Below, one piece after another: positions 49,425 through 57,775 of a stretch of 64,000 bases of DNA (position 1 is its first letter; every line of letters starts with the position of its first letter). The DNA comes from Pseudomonadota bacterium. GTDB lineage: Bacteria; Pseudomonadota; Gammaproteobacteria; Steroidobacterales; Steroidobacteraceae. The notes beneath the pieces were generated by a model. That model saw only the letters and a program-made list of their open reading frames with translations. It made no database searches and was not told where the DNA came from. Position numbers and translations under genes: made by a program. The DNA is taken from NCBI GenBank assembly GCA_018241425.1, contig JAFEDU010000002.1:248001-312000 (forward strand), in the 5' to 3' direction.

Positions 49425-51446
49425 TCAGGCAAATTCGGGCACCCCGGGGTACGCACTCAGCACTTCGCCGAGCGACTCCTTCAGAGGCCCGAGCCAGGGT
49501 TCGTAGTGGCGCCAGTGCTCCATGCCCTCGCGGAAGATGGGCCGGCGCACCTGCTCCGAACTTGCGGTACGCACTGCGCGCTCGTTCTCGTAGAACTTGA
49601 GACATCCAGGCTCGAACGCGAGTCCACAGTGGGCGAGCAGGCGGCGAACCTGCGCCTCGGTGTCCCCGACGACGTCCTCGTAGTGCACGCGGAGCACCCG
49701 CCCGGGAAGCACCGTATCGATGTGCGCCATGAACCTCACGTAGTCCCGGTAGTAGAGGCCCAGGTCGGTGAGGCTGTAGGTAAAGTTCTGGCCGCGCGCG
49801 AAGTGCTGCTTGAAGCACGAGAAGCAGCAGCCGAGCGGGTGGCGGCGGGCATCGATGATCCGGGCGTTCGGCAGGATCAGGTGGATAAGACCCACGTAGA
49901 AGCAGTTGTTGGGCATCTTGTCGATGAAGAACGGAGCGTGCGTCTTGCGCATCGGCCGCGTCTCCGCGATGTAGCGCTCCCCGAGCGCGCGCAGTTCGTC
50001 GGCACTGAGTGCGCCGACCGTGGCGGCGAACTCCTCCTGCCGCTCGCATTTCAGGCCCAGGTCGCGGGCGATCTGAGGCAGCTGCGGCAGCTCCATCGTA
50101 CCTTCAACCTGCGAGTGGCTGGCCAGCACCTGCTCCAAGAGTGTCGAGCCGGCACGTGGCAGGCCAAGGATGAAGATCGGGTCGGCACTACTTGCGCCGC
50201 TCCCGGCGCGCTCAGCGAAGTATTGAGTGCTCATGATCTCCACGCTGCGGCGCACGTAGGCCGAGGTGGCGGCGGCGCTGTACCCATGCAGCTGCCGGCG
50301 TAGTTCGTTGCCGCTGCTGTAGTGGGCGAACGAATCGGCGTACTCAGCACGGTCCTCAAGCGCTTTGCCGAGGCAGAATTCGAAGTGCAGGCGCTCGTCC
50401 TGGCTGAGGTCGATTCGCGCAACTGCACTTTGCAGCGCGGCAAGATCCGCATCCGTGAAGCGAAACGTCTTGAGGTTGGCGAGGCTCCACCAAGCCTCGC
50501 CGAGCTTCGGTTCGTAAGAAACCGCCCGGCGATAGGCCGCAATGGCTTTTTCGGTCAGTCCCGCTGTTCGCAGCGAGTGACCGAAGCTCGTCCAGATCTT
50601 AGGCTGCTCCGGGTGCTCGGTAAGAATTTGCTCATATACCTGAATCGATTCGGAGACATCGCCCAGTGTGGCGAGGATGGCGGCTTGGAGGTTGCGGTAG
50701 CCGGGATGACGCGGAGCGCTGGCGAGGAGCCGCTCGGCTTGGGCCAGTGCTGCGACTACTTCTCCGGAGCGCAGCAGGATGCTCGCGTAGTTGTAGCGGG
50801 CGGCCTCGAAACTCGGCGACAGCGTAAGGCAGCGCTCGAGCAGCGTACGGGCATCGAGGTAGTGACGCGCGCGGGCGCTCACTTCGGCGAGCATGCGCAG
50901 CGCGGCGATGTCGTTCGGATGGCGCTCGAGGTGCGCCCGCAGGCGCGCCTCTGCGTTAGGCAGGTCGTTCTGCAGGAGGGCGGTCGCGGCCGCCAGCAGT
51001 TGCGGGTCGCGCGTGGCGGCCTTGAGGTAGCGCGCGCGTGCCTGGTCGGCGCCGGCCGTGTCGCCACCGAGGTCGAGCTGGTCGGCGAGCAGGCGCCAGC
51101 CCTCCGCACCCTCCGGCTGCAGTTCGACCGCGCGGCGGAACTGCGCGAGTGCTTCGGCGCCGCGGTCGGATTCGGACAGCGCCGTACCGAGTTCGAGTAG
51201 CACCGGCACCGCGCGCGTTTGTTCGCGCGCGAGCGGTGCAAGAACTTCGAGCGCTGCGGGAAGATCGCCGGTGAGGCGATGGGCTGCGCCGAGGATCAGC
51301 CGCGCACGCGGCTCGCCCGGGATGGCCTTGAGGATCTCGCTCGCCTGCTCGGCGGCCAGACGCGCGTCGCGCTGGAGCAGGCGCGTGGCGTGCGCCAGCG
51401 CGACCTGCACCGATCCCACGGGTTCCGCTGCCGCTTCGCCACCCAT
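49425..51446 (-). CDS. TPR-repeat sulfotransferase
   Basis: A 673-residue cytoplasmic protein. Residues about 15-385 form tetratricopeptide repeats (for example PEGAEGWRLLADQLDLGGD and HLERHPNDIAALRMLAEVSA). From about 415 a sulfotransferase domain starts with the PAPS-binding 5'-loop IFILGLPRAGSTLLEQVLAS. DKMPNNCFYVGLIHLILPNA and the 3'-phosphate-binding region DARRHPLGCCFSCF follow. Fusions like this occur repeatedly next to TonB receptors, as here; the substrate could be a peptide, glycan or tyrosine-bearing protein, but this is not known. Several Cys near 538-545 are unusual. Start ATG 51446 has no strong Shine-Dalgarno. It is divergent from the VirJ-like gene. Confidence 0.93.
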   Translation of the reverse strand: MGGEAAAEPVGSVQVALAHATRLLQRDARLAAEQASEILKAIPGEPRARLILGAAHRLTGDLPAALEVLAPLAREQTRAVPVLLELGTALSESDRGAEALAQFRRAVELQPEGAEGWRLLADQLDLGGDTAGADQARARYLKAATRDPQLLAAATALLQNDLPNAEARLRAHLERHPNDIAALRMLAEVSARARHYLDARTLLERCLTLSPSFEAARYNYASILLRSGEVVAALAQAERLLASAPRHPGYRNLQAAILATLGDVSESIQVYEQILTEHPEQPKIWTSFGHSLRTAGLTEKAIAAYRRAVSYEPKLGEAWWSLANLKTFRFTDADLAALQSAVARIDLSQDERLHFEFCLGKALEDRAEYADSFAHYSSGNELRRQLHGYSAAATSAYVRRSVEIMSTQYFAERAGSGASSADPIFILGLPRAGSTLLEQVLASHSQVEGTMELPQLPQIARDLGLKCERQEEFAATVGALSADELRALGERYIAETRPMRKTHAPFFIDKMPNNCFYVGLIHLILPNARIIDARRHPLGCCFSCFKQHFARGQNFTYSLTDLGLYYRDYVRFMAHIDTVLPGRVLRVHYEDVVGDTEAQVRRLLAHCGLAFEPGCLKFYENERAVRTASSEQVRRPIFREGMEHWRHYEPWLGPLKESLGEVLSAYPGVPEFA

Positions 51447-51534
51447 GTCGGAAATCTACCACGAGTGCTCCGCCGCCGGTCACGCGCGGACGGGCATTGC
51501 TCTCGGATTGCCGCACTGCTTAGAGTCCGACGCA

Positions 51535-52356
51535 GTGATTCAAGGCCATGTCGCATCCGTCGGATATGCGCAACGCGGACTGGGCCCGCTTGCGGTGCTG
51601 TGGCGTGCGCTGCAGGTGTGCGTCTGCCTCACGCTGCTGTGCCATTGCGGTGCGTCCTCAAGGGGTGCTCACGTGGACTCGATCTCGCACGGCTCGCTCA
51701 CCGACGTGCGCGTGTTCCGCCCCGCGGGTGCGCCGCGCGAGGTGGTGCTGGTGCTCTCCGGTGATGGTGGCTGGGGGCGCCCGGTCGAGGACATCGCCCA
51801 GCGACTCGCCGCGCGCGGCAGTCTCGTCGCCGGTATCGATGCGCGGGTGTGGCTCGCCCACCTGGAGGAGGCCGATACCAGTTGCGTGGCCCCGGGGGCC
51901 TACCTCGCCGACCTGGGTCATTTTCTGGCGGCCCGCTTCGGGGCACCTGACACGCCGCCCCTACTGGTGGGCCACTCCGCGGGCGCGACGTTGGCTTATG
52001 TCGCAATGGCGCAGGGACGGCACGGGGCCTATGCCGGCCTCCTGACGCTCGCGTTCTGCACCGATCTCGACCTGCGGCGCCCGCTATGCCCCGGAGGTGC
52101 GGTCAAGGTGTCGCCGGAAGCCGGTGGCGTCCGCCTGCTGCCCGGCGGCGAACTGGGTGGGCACTGGATCAGCCTTCATGGCCTGGAGGACCGGGAGTGT
52201 CCGGCCGCGGACGACCGCGCGTTCGCCGCAGCCGTGCCCGGGACGCAGTTCGTGCCGCTCCCCGGGGTCGGCCACAGTTACGCCGAGCCCGAGGAGTGGT
52301 GGAGCGCCTTCACCGCGGCACGCCGGGCCCTGGCGGCCGGGGATGGCGGGACTTAG
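51535..52356 (+). CDS. AcvB/VirJ-like alpha/beta hydrolase
   Basis: A 273-residue exported or membrane-tethered alpha/beta hydrolase of the VirJ/AcvB family (bacterial virulence protein, PF06057-type). The N-terminal hydrophobic stretch CVCLTLLCHCGASS suggests a signal or lipoprotein anchor. Family motifs are VLVLSGDGGWG (75-81), S148 in VGHSAGATLAYVA as the nucleophile, GLEDRECP, and GVGHSYAEP as the late His block. In Agrobacterium, AcvB acts on lysyl-phosphatidylglycerol in the periplasm; activity here is inferred. Start options are GTG 51535 and GTG 51595; neither has a clear Shine-Dalgarno. Confidence 0.8.
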   Translation: MIQGHVASVGYAQRGLGPLAVLWRALQVCVCLTLLCHCGASSRGAHVDSISHGSLTDVRVFRPAGAPREVVLVLSGDGGWGRPVEDIAQRLAARGSLVAGIDARVWLAHLEEADTSCVAPGAYLADLGHFLAARFGAPDTPPLLVGHSAGATLAYVAMAQGRHGAYAGLLTLAFCTDLDLRRPLCPGGAVKVSPEAGGVRLLPGGELGGHWISLHGLEDRECPAADDRAFAAAVPGTQFVPLPGVGHSYAEPEEWWSAFTAARRALAAGDGGT

Positions 52357-52384
52357 GTGGCACTTGGGGCACTCCTCTACTAAT

Positions 52385-53482
52385 GTGCACGCCGTGGACA
52401 TCCGGGAGGCCACCAGCCGCTACGAGCGCTGGCTCAAGCATCGTGTCCCGGTGCTGCGGGGGGACCTCGACCTGAAGCACCGGCTCATGGCCGGCGACGT
52501 TTTCTCGTTCCTGCGCGCGACCTTCTACCGCTGGGCGGAGCAGTGGTCCGAGACCTGCCCCGAGATCGCCGACGCCCCGCGGGTGCTCGCGGTCGGCGAC
52601 CTGCACGTCGAGAACTTCGGGACCTGGCGCGACAGCGAGGGACGCCTGATCTGGGGCGTGAACGATTTCGACGAGGTGGCGACGCTTCCGTACACGCAGG
52701 ATCTGGTGCGCCTGGCGGCCAGCGCCATCCTCGCCATCGAGGAGTCGCGGCTCACCCTCTCCGTGCGCACGGCCTGTGAGGCGGTGACAGAGGGCTACAC
52801 CCAGGCGCTTCGCGAAGGCGGCGGCGCCGTGGTACTCGCCGAGCGCTACCGGTGGCTGCGCGATCTGGCGATTGCGCGCCTCAAGGACCAGCGTCCCTAC
52901 TGGGAGCACATGCGCGCGCTGCGCACCGTCACGGGGCGTGGCCCCGCCTCGGTGCACCGCCTCCTCGAGGCGGCGCTTCCGGTGAAGGGCCTGAAGCCGC
53001 GCTTCGTGCACCGCCAGGCAGGCCTCGGCAGCATGGGCCGCCTGCGCACCGTGGCGCTCGCGGACTGGGATGGCGGCATGGTGGCGCGCGAGGCGAAACC
53101 GCTCGCGCCCTCGGCATGGCGCTGGGCCAAGGACCCGCGCATCTCCAGCGGGATCTACTACATGACGCTGGTGCGCCGCGCGGTGCGGGTGCCCGATCCC
53201 TTCTTGAGCGTGCACGGGCAATGGCTCATCCGCCGGCTCGCGCCCGACTGCAGCCGCATCGAACTGGCCAGCCTGCCGCGCGGCCACGACGAGAGCCGCC
53301 TCTTGTGGATGATGGGCTGGGAGACCGCGAACATGCACCTGGGCACGCCGCGGGAGCGACGCGCGATCCTCGGCGACCTCGCCCGGCGCCGCCGCGCGTG
53401 GCTGTCGCGGGCCGCCGAGCGCATGTGCGAGGGCGTGCGGCGAGATTTCCGCAAGTGGGCAAAGGCCGCGCGCGACGAGTGA
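52385..53482 (+). CDS. DUF2252 family protein (kinase-like fold)
   Basis: A 365-residue cytoplasmic protein of the DUF2252 family, whose members look like aminoglycoside-phosphotransferase-type kinases. The loop motif GDLHVENFGTW (71-81) and the metal-type motif VNDFDEV (92-98) are intact. The remainder includes the family blocks RLTLSVRTAC, WEHMRALRTV, and RQAGLGSMGRLRT. Substrate is unknown. The chosen GTG is 52385 and GTG 52394 is an alternative; there is no Shine-Dalgarno. It sits 28 nt after the VirJ-like gene and 30 nt before the MATE gene, all co-oriented. Confidence 0.88.
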   Translation: MHAVDIREATSRYERWLKHRVPVLRGDLDLKHRLMAGDVFSFLRATFYRWAEQWSETCPEIADAPRVLAVGDLHVENFGTWRDSEGRLIWGVNDFDEVATLPYTQDLVRLAASAILAIEESRLTLSVRTACEAVTEGYTQALREGGGAVVLAERYRWLRDLAIARLKDQRPYWEHMRALRTVTGRGPASVHRLLEAALPVKGLKPRFVHRQAGLGSMGRLRTVALADWDGGMVAREAKPLAPSAWRWAKDPRISSGIYYMTLVRRAVRVPDPFLSVHGQWLIRRLAPDCSRIELASLPRGHDESRLLWMMGWETANMHLGTPRERRAILGDLARRRRAWLSRAAERMCEGVRRDFRKWAKAARDE

Positions 53483-53512
53483 GCCGGCCGTCAACAGCAG
53501 GGGAGTGACGGA

Positions 53513-54898
53513 ATGAAGGACCTGACGCAGGGCTCGGTGCGCGGCGCGCTCATCGCGATGTCGGTACCGATCGCGATCGGCATGCTGTTCCAGACGCTGT
53601 ACTTCATCGTCGACCTGTATTTCGTATCGCGCATCTCCGACCAGGCGATCGCGGGCGTGGGCAGTGCCGGGACCGCGACCTTCATCATCCTCGGCCTCAC
53701 GCAGATGCTGAGTGTCGGTACCGTGGCACTGGTTTCGCAGGCGGTGGGACGCAAGGACCAGCCGGGCGCGAACCTGGTCTTCAACCAGGCGGTACTGCTG
53801 TCGCTCCTGTGCGGTATCGCCGTGGCCCTGGCAGGGATCCTCGTGACCGGCCCGTTCATGCGCCTGGTGGCAGCGGACGCGCCGAGCGCAGCGGCCGGTG
53901 CGTCCTACCTCTACTGGTACACGCCGGGACTTGCGCTGCAGTTCGCGATGGTGGCGTTGATCTCGGGGCTGCGCGGTACTGGCATCGTCAAGCCCACCAT
54001 GATGGTGCAGATGATCACCGTGGTCGTGAACATCGTGCTGGCCCCGATCCTGGTCGCCGGCTGGCTGACCCATCACCCGATGGGCACCGCCGGAGCGGGG
54101 CTCGCGAGCAGCATTGCCGTGACCGTGGGCGTCGTGATGCTGTGGATGTACTTCGCGCGCCTGGAGCACTACGTCGGGTTCGACCGCACCGTCTGGCCGC
54201 CGCGCTGGGCGCTCATACGCGGCATCCTCAACATCGGCCTGCCCGCCGGTGGCGAGTTCCTGATGATGTTCGTGATCCTGAGCGTGATCTACGTGGTCAT
54301 CCGGGGATTCGGGCCGGAAGCTCAGGCGGGCTTCGGGATCGGGGGCCGCGTCATGCAGGCGCTGTTCGTGCCGGTGCTGGCGATCGCCTTCGGTGCGACC
54401 CCGGTGGCCGGCCAGAACTACGGCGCGCGCCGCTTCGACCGGGTGCGGGAAACGTTCTGGCAGGCCGTGATCCTGAGCAGCAGCCTCATGCTGTTGCTGA
54501 CGCTCGCGTGCCAGGTGGCCCCGCAGATCTTCATCCGCTTCTTCAGCCAGCAGCCCGAGGTGGTGAGCGTCGGGGCGGGCTACCTGCGGGTGATCTCCTG
54601 GAACTTCGTCGCCTCGGGCCTGATCTTCGCAAGCGCGGGGCTCTTCCAGGCGCTCGGGAATACCTGGCCGTCGTTCCTCGCGTCCGCCTCGCGCCTGATC
54701 ACGTTCGTGCTGCCGGCGATGTGGCTCGCCAGCCGGCCGGGCTTCACGCTCGAGCAGGTCTGGCACCTGTCGGTCGCGACGGTGGCACTGCAGGCCGCAA
54801 CCAGCCTGACGCTGCTGTTCCGTGAATTCCGCAGGCGGCTCCCCGCGTCCGGCAGTGTCCCCGAGGCGCCTCCGGCCTCCCCGGGGAACCCGGCCTAG
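53513..54898 (+). CDS. MATE-family multidrug efflux protein
   Basis: A 461-residue, 12-helix transporter of the multidrug and toxic-compound extrusion family. Features include MSVPIAIGMLFQTLYFIVDL, SRISDQAIAGVGSAGTAT, and VGVVMLWMYFARLEHYVGF. GFGIGGRVMQALFVPVLAIA and PVAGQNYGARRFDRVRETFW follow in the second half. Substrate unknown. Shine-Dalgarno ggggag precedes ATG 53513. The neighbours upstream are co-oriented, so it may be the last gene of the unit. It converges on the SYLF gene with only 4 nt between stops. Confidence 0.93.
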   Translation: MKDLTQGSVRGALIAMSVPIAIGMLFQTLYFIVDLYFVSRISDQAIAGVGSAGTATFIILGLTQMLSVGTVALVSQAVGRKDQPGANLVFNQAVLLSLLCGIAVALAGILVTGPFMRLVAADAPSAAAGASYLYWYTPGLALQFAMVALISGLRGTGIVKPTMMVQMITVVVNIVLAPILVAGWLTHHPMGTAGAGLASSIAVTVGVVMLWMYFARLEHYVGFDRTVWPPRWALIRGILNIGLPAGGEFLMMFVILSVIYVVIRGFGPEAQAGFGIGGRVMQALFVPVLAIAFGATPVAGQNYGARRFDRVRETFWQAVILSSSLMLLLTLACQVAPQIFIRFFSQQPEVVSVGAGYLRVISWNFVASGLIFASAGLFQALGNTWPSFLASASRLITFVLPAMWLASRPGFTLEQVWHLSVATVALQAATSLTLLFREFRRRLPASGSVPEAPPASPGNPA

Positions 54899-54902
54899 AA
54901 CC

Positions 54903-55730
54903 CTACTTCGGCGGCTCCTGCCCGGGCTGCGGGTCGGATGCCGGGAAGCTCTGCGCCCCGGCCGGCGCCGGCGCGGCAGGTGAGCTCGGGGCAGGGGCCG
55001 GCGGCGGCGGTGTGGACGGGGCCGCAGAGGCGGTCCGCTGGGTTCCCGTGCTGGAACTCACCGCCGCCATGAAGCGCTGGGCGCTCGAGTCCGTGGTGGT
55101 CACCCCGCCGTTGATGATGTCGGAGGCGGCCACGTCGGGCTTCTTGTAGAACTCCTCGTTGGCATCGTCGTCGATGCTGATCACCGTGCCATCCAGGGAA
55201 AGGCCCGCGAATACGCCGCGGCTGCGCGAATACGAGTAAACCTCGGCCTTGAAGTTCGCGTCCGTGGCCGCGGAAGCGGTGCGGCCGACCGGGCCTGCCG
55301 CCACCGACGCATCGGCCCCGAGCGTCACCTTGCCACCGGCGATGCCCTGCACACCCTTGCGAGTGGTGAACACCAGCACGATGTCGGTGGACTGCACGCC
55401 CCACTGCCAGCCGAAGCTGCCGCCGGTCATGCTGATGAACACCGGGGCGGAGAAGCGCCCCTTGCCGTCCCGTACCACCAGCACGCCGCGGCCATGGCGG
55501 CCGCCGGCGAAGAAGGCGACCTTGGTGAGGTCCGGGATGACGGCGATGCCGTACGCGCGCTCGAGCAGGCGGTCGGGAATGCCCTGGTCGGGAGCGGTGC
55601 GCAGCTCTTCGAGGACCTCGCTCGCGATCAGGAGCCGGCCTTCTTCGCGTGCTTGTGCGTGAACGGTGGTCGCAGTGCTCAAAGAGATGGTGATAGCGAG
55701 TGCACCGAAGATCGTCCGACCAGCGCGCAT
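54903..55730 (-). CDS. SYLF-domain (Ysc84/DUF500) exported lipid-binding protein
   Basis: A 275-residue exported protein. A signal peptide (FGALAITISLSTATTVHAQ) is followed by a SYLF/Ysc84 domain (about 30-205), thought to bind phosphoinositides or other lipids. Motifs visible are AYGIAVIPDLTKVAFFAGGR, HGRGVLVVRDGKGRFSAPVF, SFGWQWGVQSTDIVLVF, and SRGVFAGLSLDGTVI. The tail is Pro/Ala-rich and probably disordered. The ATG has an ideal aaaaggaga site. The following 261 nt up to 55991 have no gene. Confidence 0.92.
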   Translation of the reverse strand: MRAGRTIFGALAITISLSTATTVHAQAREEGRLLIASEVLEELRTAPDQGIPDRLLERAYGIAVIPDLTKVAFFAGGRHGRGVLVVRDGKGRFSAPVFISMTGGSFGWQWGVQSTDIVLVFTTRKGVQGIAGGKVTLGADASVAAGPVGRTASAATDANFKAEVYSYSRSRGVFAGLSLDGTVISIDDDANEEFYKKPDVAASDIINGGVTTTDSSAQRFMAAVSSSTGTQRTASAAPSTPPPPAPAPSSPAAPAPAGAQSFPASDPQPGQEPPK

Positions 55731-55991
55731 AGATAAGATCTCCTTTTAAGTGTCGCCAACTACCGACAAAACGTGGTGAATCAGCCCTAGGTTGGGGACT
55801 GTAGCTCAACTAAGCAGTCCGCGCCTCTCTAGAGCCGTGCGACTACCCACTTCCCAGTTCAGGCGAAGCCAATGACCTCGGGCGAGAAAACCGCGCAGCG
55901 GCGGCGGACGTCTAAGCAGCAACTCAGACGTCCACCGCAGTCGCTCTAACACGCTGATAAAACTCAGTGACGCGAGACCTCTCCAAGCTCG

Positions 55992-57464
55992 CTACAAAGG
56001 GTAGAACATGAACGAGCCGTACACGTTGTCGCGGTAGACTTGGAATGAGACCGGCCCGGTGTAATTGTCAGAAGCCTGAGGTCCAGTAACTGAGTAAGAG
56101 GCCGTCTTCCCTACGGTTGAGTTTAGTGTGCTGCTCCACATGTCTGTGGTGGTGTAGGTCGCAGCAATTTTTAGGTCGGCACTTAGATCAGTGCCGTATA
56201 TGTTTCCGTCACCGCTGAATGTCACGCTAAATCCGACGCTGTACTGGTGCGTCGCGCTCTGACTGTTCGACGTAGCCGTTTGTGTCGTGAAGGTACCTGT
56301 TACGGTGAGTGGCTGACCGCCTGGAGCAGGCGGAACATAGGGCACAGTCTCGCTCGTGGCAGCTTGAAAGCGATGAGTGGAATCGGTAGCCGGATTGTAC
56401 GTGGCGGACATCGCGAAGGGATCGGCGGCGAGTAGCACGCTATAGTCCGAAGTCGTCAGGCCGCCTAGGCCTGTTGTGTCCCACGATCGCGATAGGCGCT
56501 GTACCAAACCAGCCGACATCAGGGATGGGTTCTTGAGTTGCCGAACTTGAATCGGGACAACTTCCGCACCGAACTGATCGTCTTGATCATTGTATGCATA
56601 TCCCGCCAACGAGACCGTGTTTGTACCGACATATACCGCGGCTTCGGGGTTTAACCAGACCCAAATGACGTCATAGTCATGGTCGACGCCTAATGTTGAG
56701 CTGCTAGGGCCGGGGACAACATCAGTAAATGCGGTTGTATTGGTTATCGTTACGGACGAGCCGTTGGAACTGATCTGTTGGTAATCGAGATCCAGCGTCG
56801 TCGTGATTCCTGCAGCCCCAACGCCCTTTAAGCCAGTGTCGGTTTCATATGTCGCCGTTACCTGAACTTCGGTCTTGTAGGTATTGGTGTTAGTAGTCGC
56901 GGTTCCTCGTACCGTATTTGTTCCATAGGTCACGGTACTCTTGGCTCCTGGTGGCGCGTAGTCGATTCCTACTATCTGATACTTGAGATCCAAGTAGCCC
57001 AACGGGGGTGCTAGGTGAGTGATCTTGAGCTGAGCGGATCCGCTAGAGATATTCCACGACGTTGTGGTCCAGTTCCAAATTGCGACGCCCGCGCTATAGC
57101 TATATGTAGCCGAGCTGCCGGCTGTGGTTACACCGTTGGCCGTCACAGACGAGAGCCAGGCTTGGCCCGGGTTCGACGGGAACTTAATTGCAAGTTGTGA
57201 ACTGGGCGGAACTCCGACCCCCATCCGTGTGTACGAGCCGTTGTCGACGATGTACTGATAGCTGTAACCATTGGACGTAACTCCGGGGCTTGCCGAGCCG
57301 AATCGGCCCGACCAGTATCCCGCGCCGGTTGGCCCTAGATAGACTCCGCCAACGGTTACGTTGACGACATCGGTCATAGTTTGTGCGCTGGCGTACTGAC
57401 TAAAGCCCAGCCATACGGCGATCAGCGCGGTGATGACACGGATTGCTCGTGGGATGATCAACAT
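55992..57464 (-). CDS. Exported beta-rich protein of unknown function (low GC)
   Basis: A 490-residue exported protein that I do not recognise. A signal peptide (ITALIAVWLGFSQYASAQ) is followed by Ser/Thr/Tyr/Gly-rich sequence with strong alternating polar/nonpolar patterns, typical of all-beta folds (for example TNTYKTEVQVTATYETDTG and GDGNIYGTDLSADLKIAATY). No cysteine occurs in the mature part. The C-terminal half (about 370-490) with TTQTATSNSQSATHQYS resembles the amphipathic strands of beta-pore-forming toxins, but that is speculation. Shine-Dalgarno aaggaga is excellent. GC is clearly lower than in the neighbours: 56041-56100 is 31 of 60, against well over 60% in the flanks. Confidence 0.7.
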   Translation of the reverse strand: MLIIPRAIRVITALIAVWLGFSQYASAQTMTDVVNVTVGGVYLGPTGAGYWSGRFGSASPGVTSNGYSYQYIVDNGSYTRMGVGVPPSSQLAIKFPSNPGQAWLSSVTANGVTTAGSSATYSYSAGVAIWNWTTTSWNISSGSAQLKITHLAPPLGYLDLKYQIVGIDYAPPGAKSTVTYGTNTVRGTATTNTNTYKTEVQVTATYETDTGLKGVGAAGITTTLDLDYQQISSNGSSVTITNTTAFTDVVPGPSSSTLGVDHDYDVIWVWLNPEAAVYVGTNTVSLAGYAYNDQDDQFGAEVVPIQVRQLKNPSLMSAGLVQRLSRSWDTTGLGGLTTSDYSVLLAADPFAMSATYNPATDSTHRFQAATSETVPYVPPAPGGQPLTVTGTFTTQTATSNSQSATHQYSVGFSVTFSGDGNIYGTDLSADLKIAATYTTTDMWSSTLNSTVGKTASYSVTGPQASDNYTGPVSFQVYRDNVYGSFMFYPL

Positions 57465-57775
57465 CTTTACTTCTCCTTGGATTTTTGAACAGGTCGCGGA
57501 GTGCTGTTCCTGAGGCTCCCCTAGTGTTCTGTTGTAAGGGTTAGGGCCCTCCCACCGACAAGGTGAAGTTTTCAAAAGTGTCGCGCGTGCTCTTGGGCTG
57601 CGGAACCAGGCAGGTTCCTCGGTTTTCCTACAGAAATAACAAGGAAACCGAGGAAAAAGGGATTCTTGGTATTAGCCCGCGGACCGGCGCCGTGCGCGGC
57701 CAATGAACATCAAGAGCGAGCTGATCGGCCTCGATGGATTTGAGGCCGATGATTCTCGATCGGCGGGCTCAGCCG
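57465..57775. other. Intergenic region upstream of low-GC exported protein
   Basis: This 311-nt interval between the DUF3570 stop and the low-GC gene's start contains no ORF of note. It holds the Shine-Dalgarno of the low-GC gene and a long imperfect inverted repeat at 57616-57654. No terminator with T-tract after DUF3570 was seen. Confidence 0.6.
57616..57654. repeat. Inverted repeat in the DUF3570-downstream region
   Basis: Arms tcctcggttttcct and aggaaaccgagga pair over 13 bp with one bulged T around a 12-nt loop. The stem is not followed by a T-tract in the DUF3570 direction, so it is not a standard terminator; it may be an operator or 3'-UTR stem. Confidence 0.5.
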
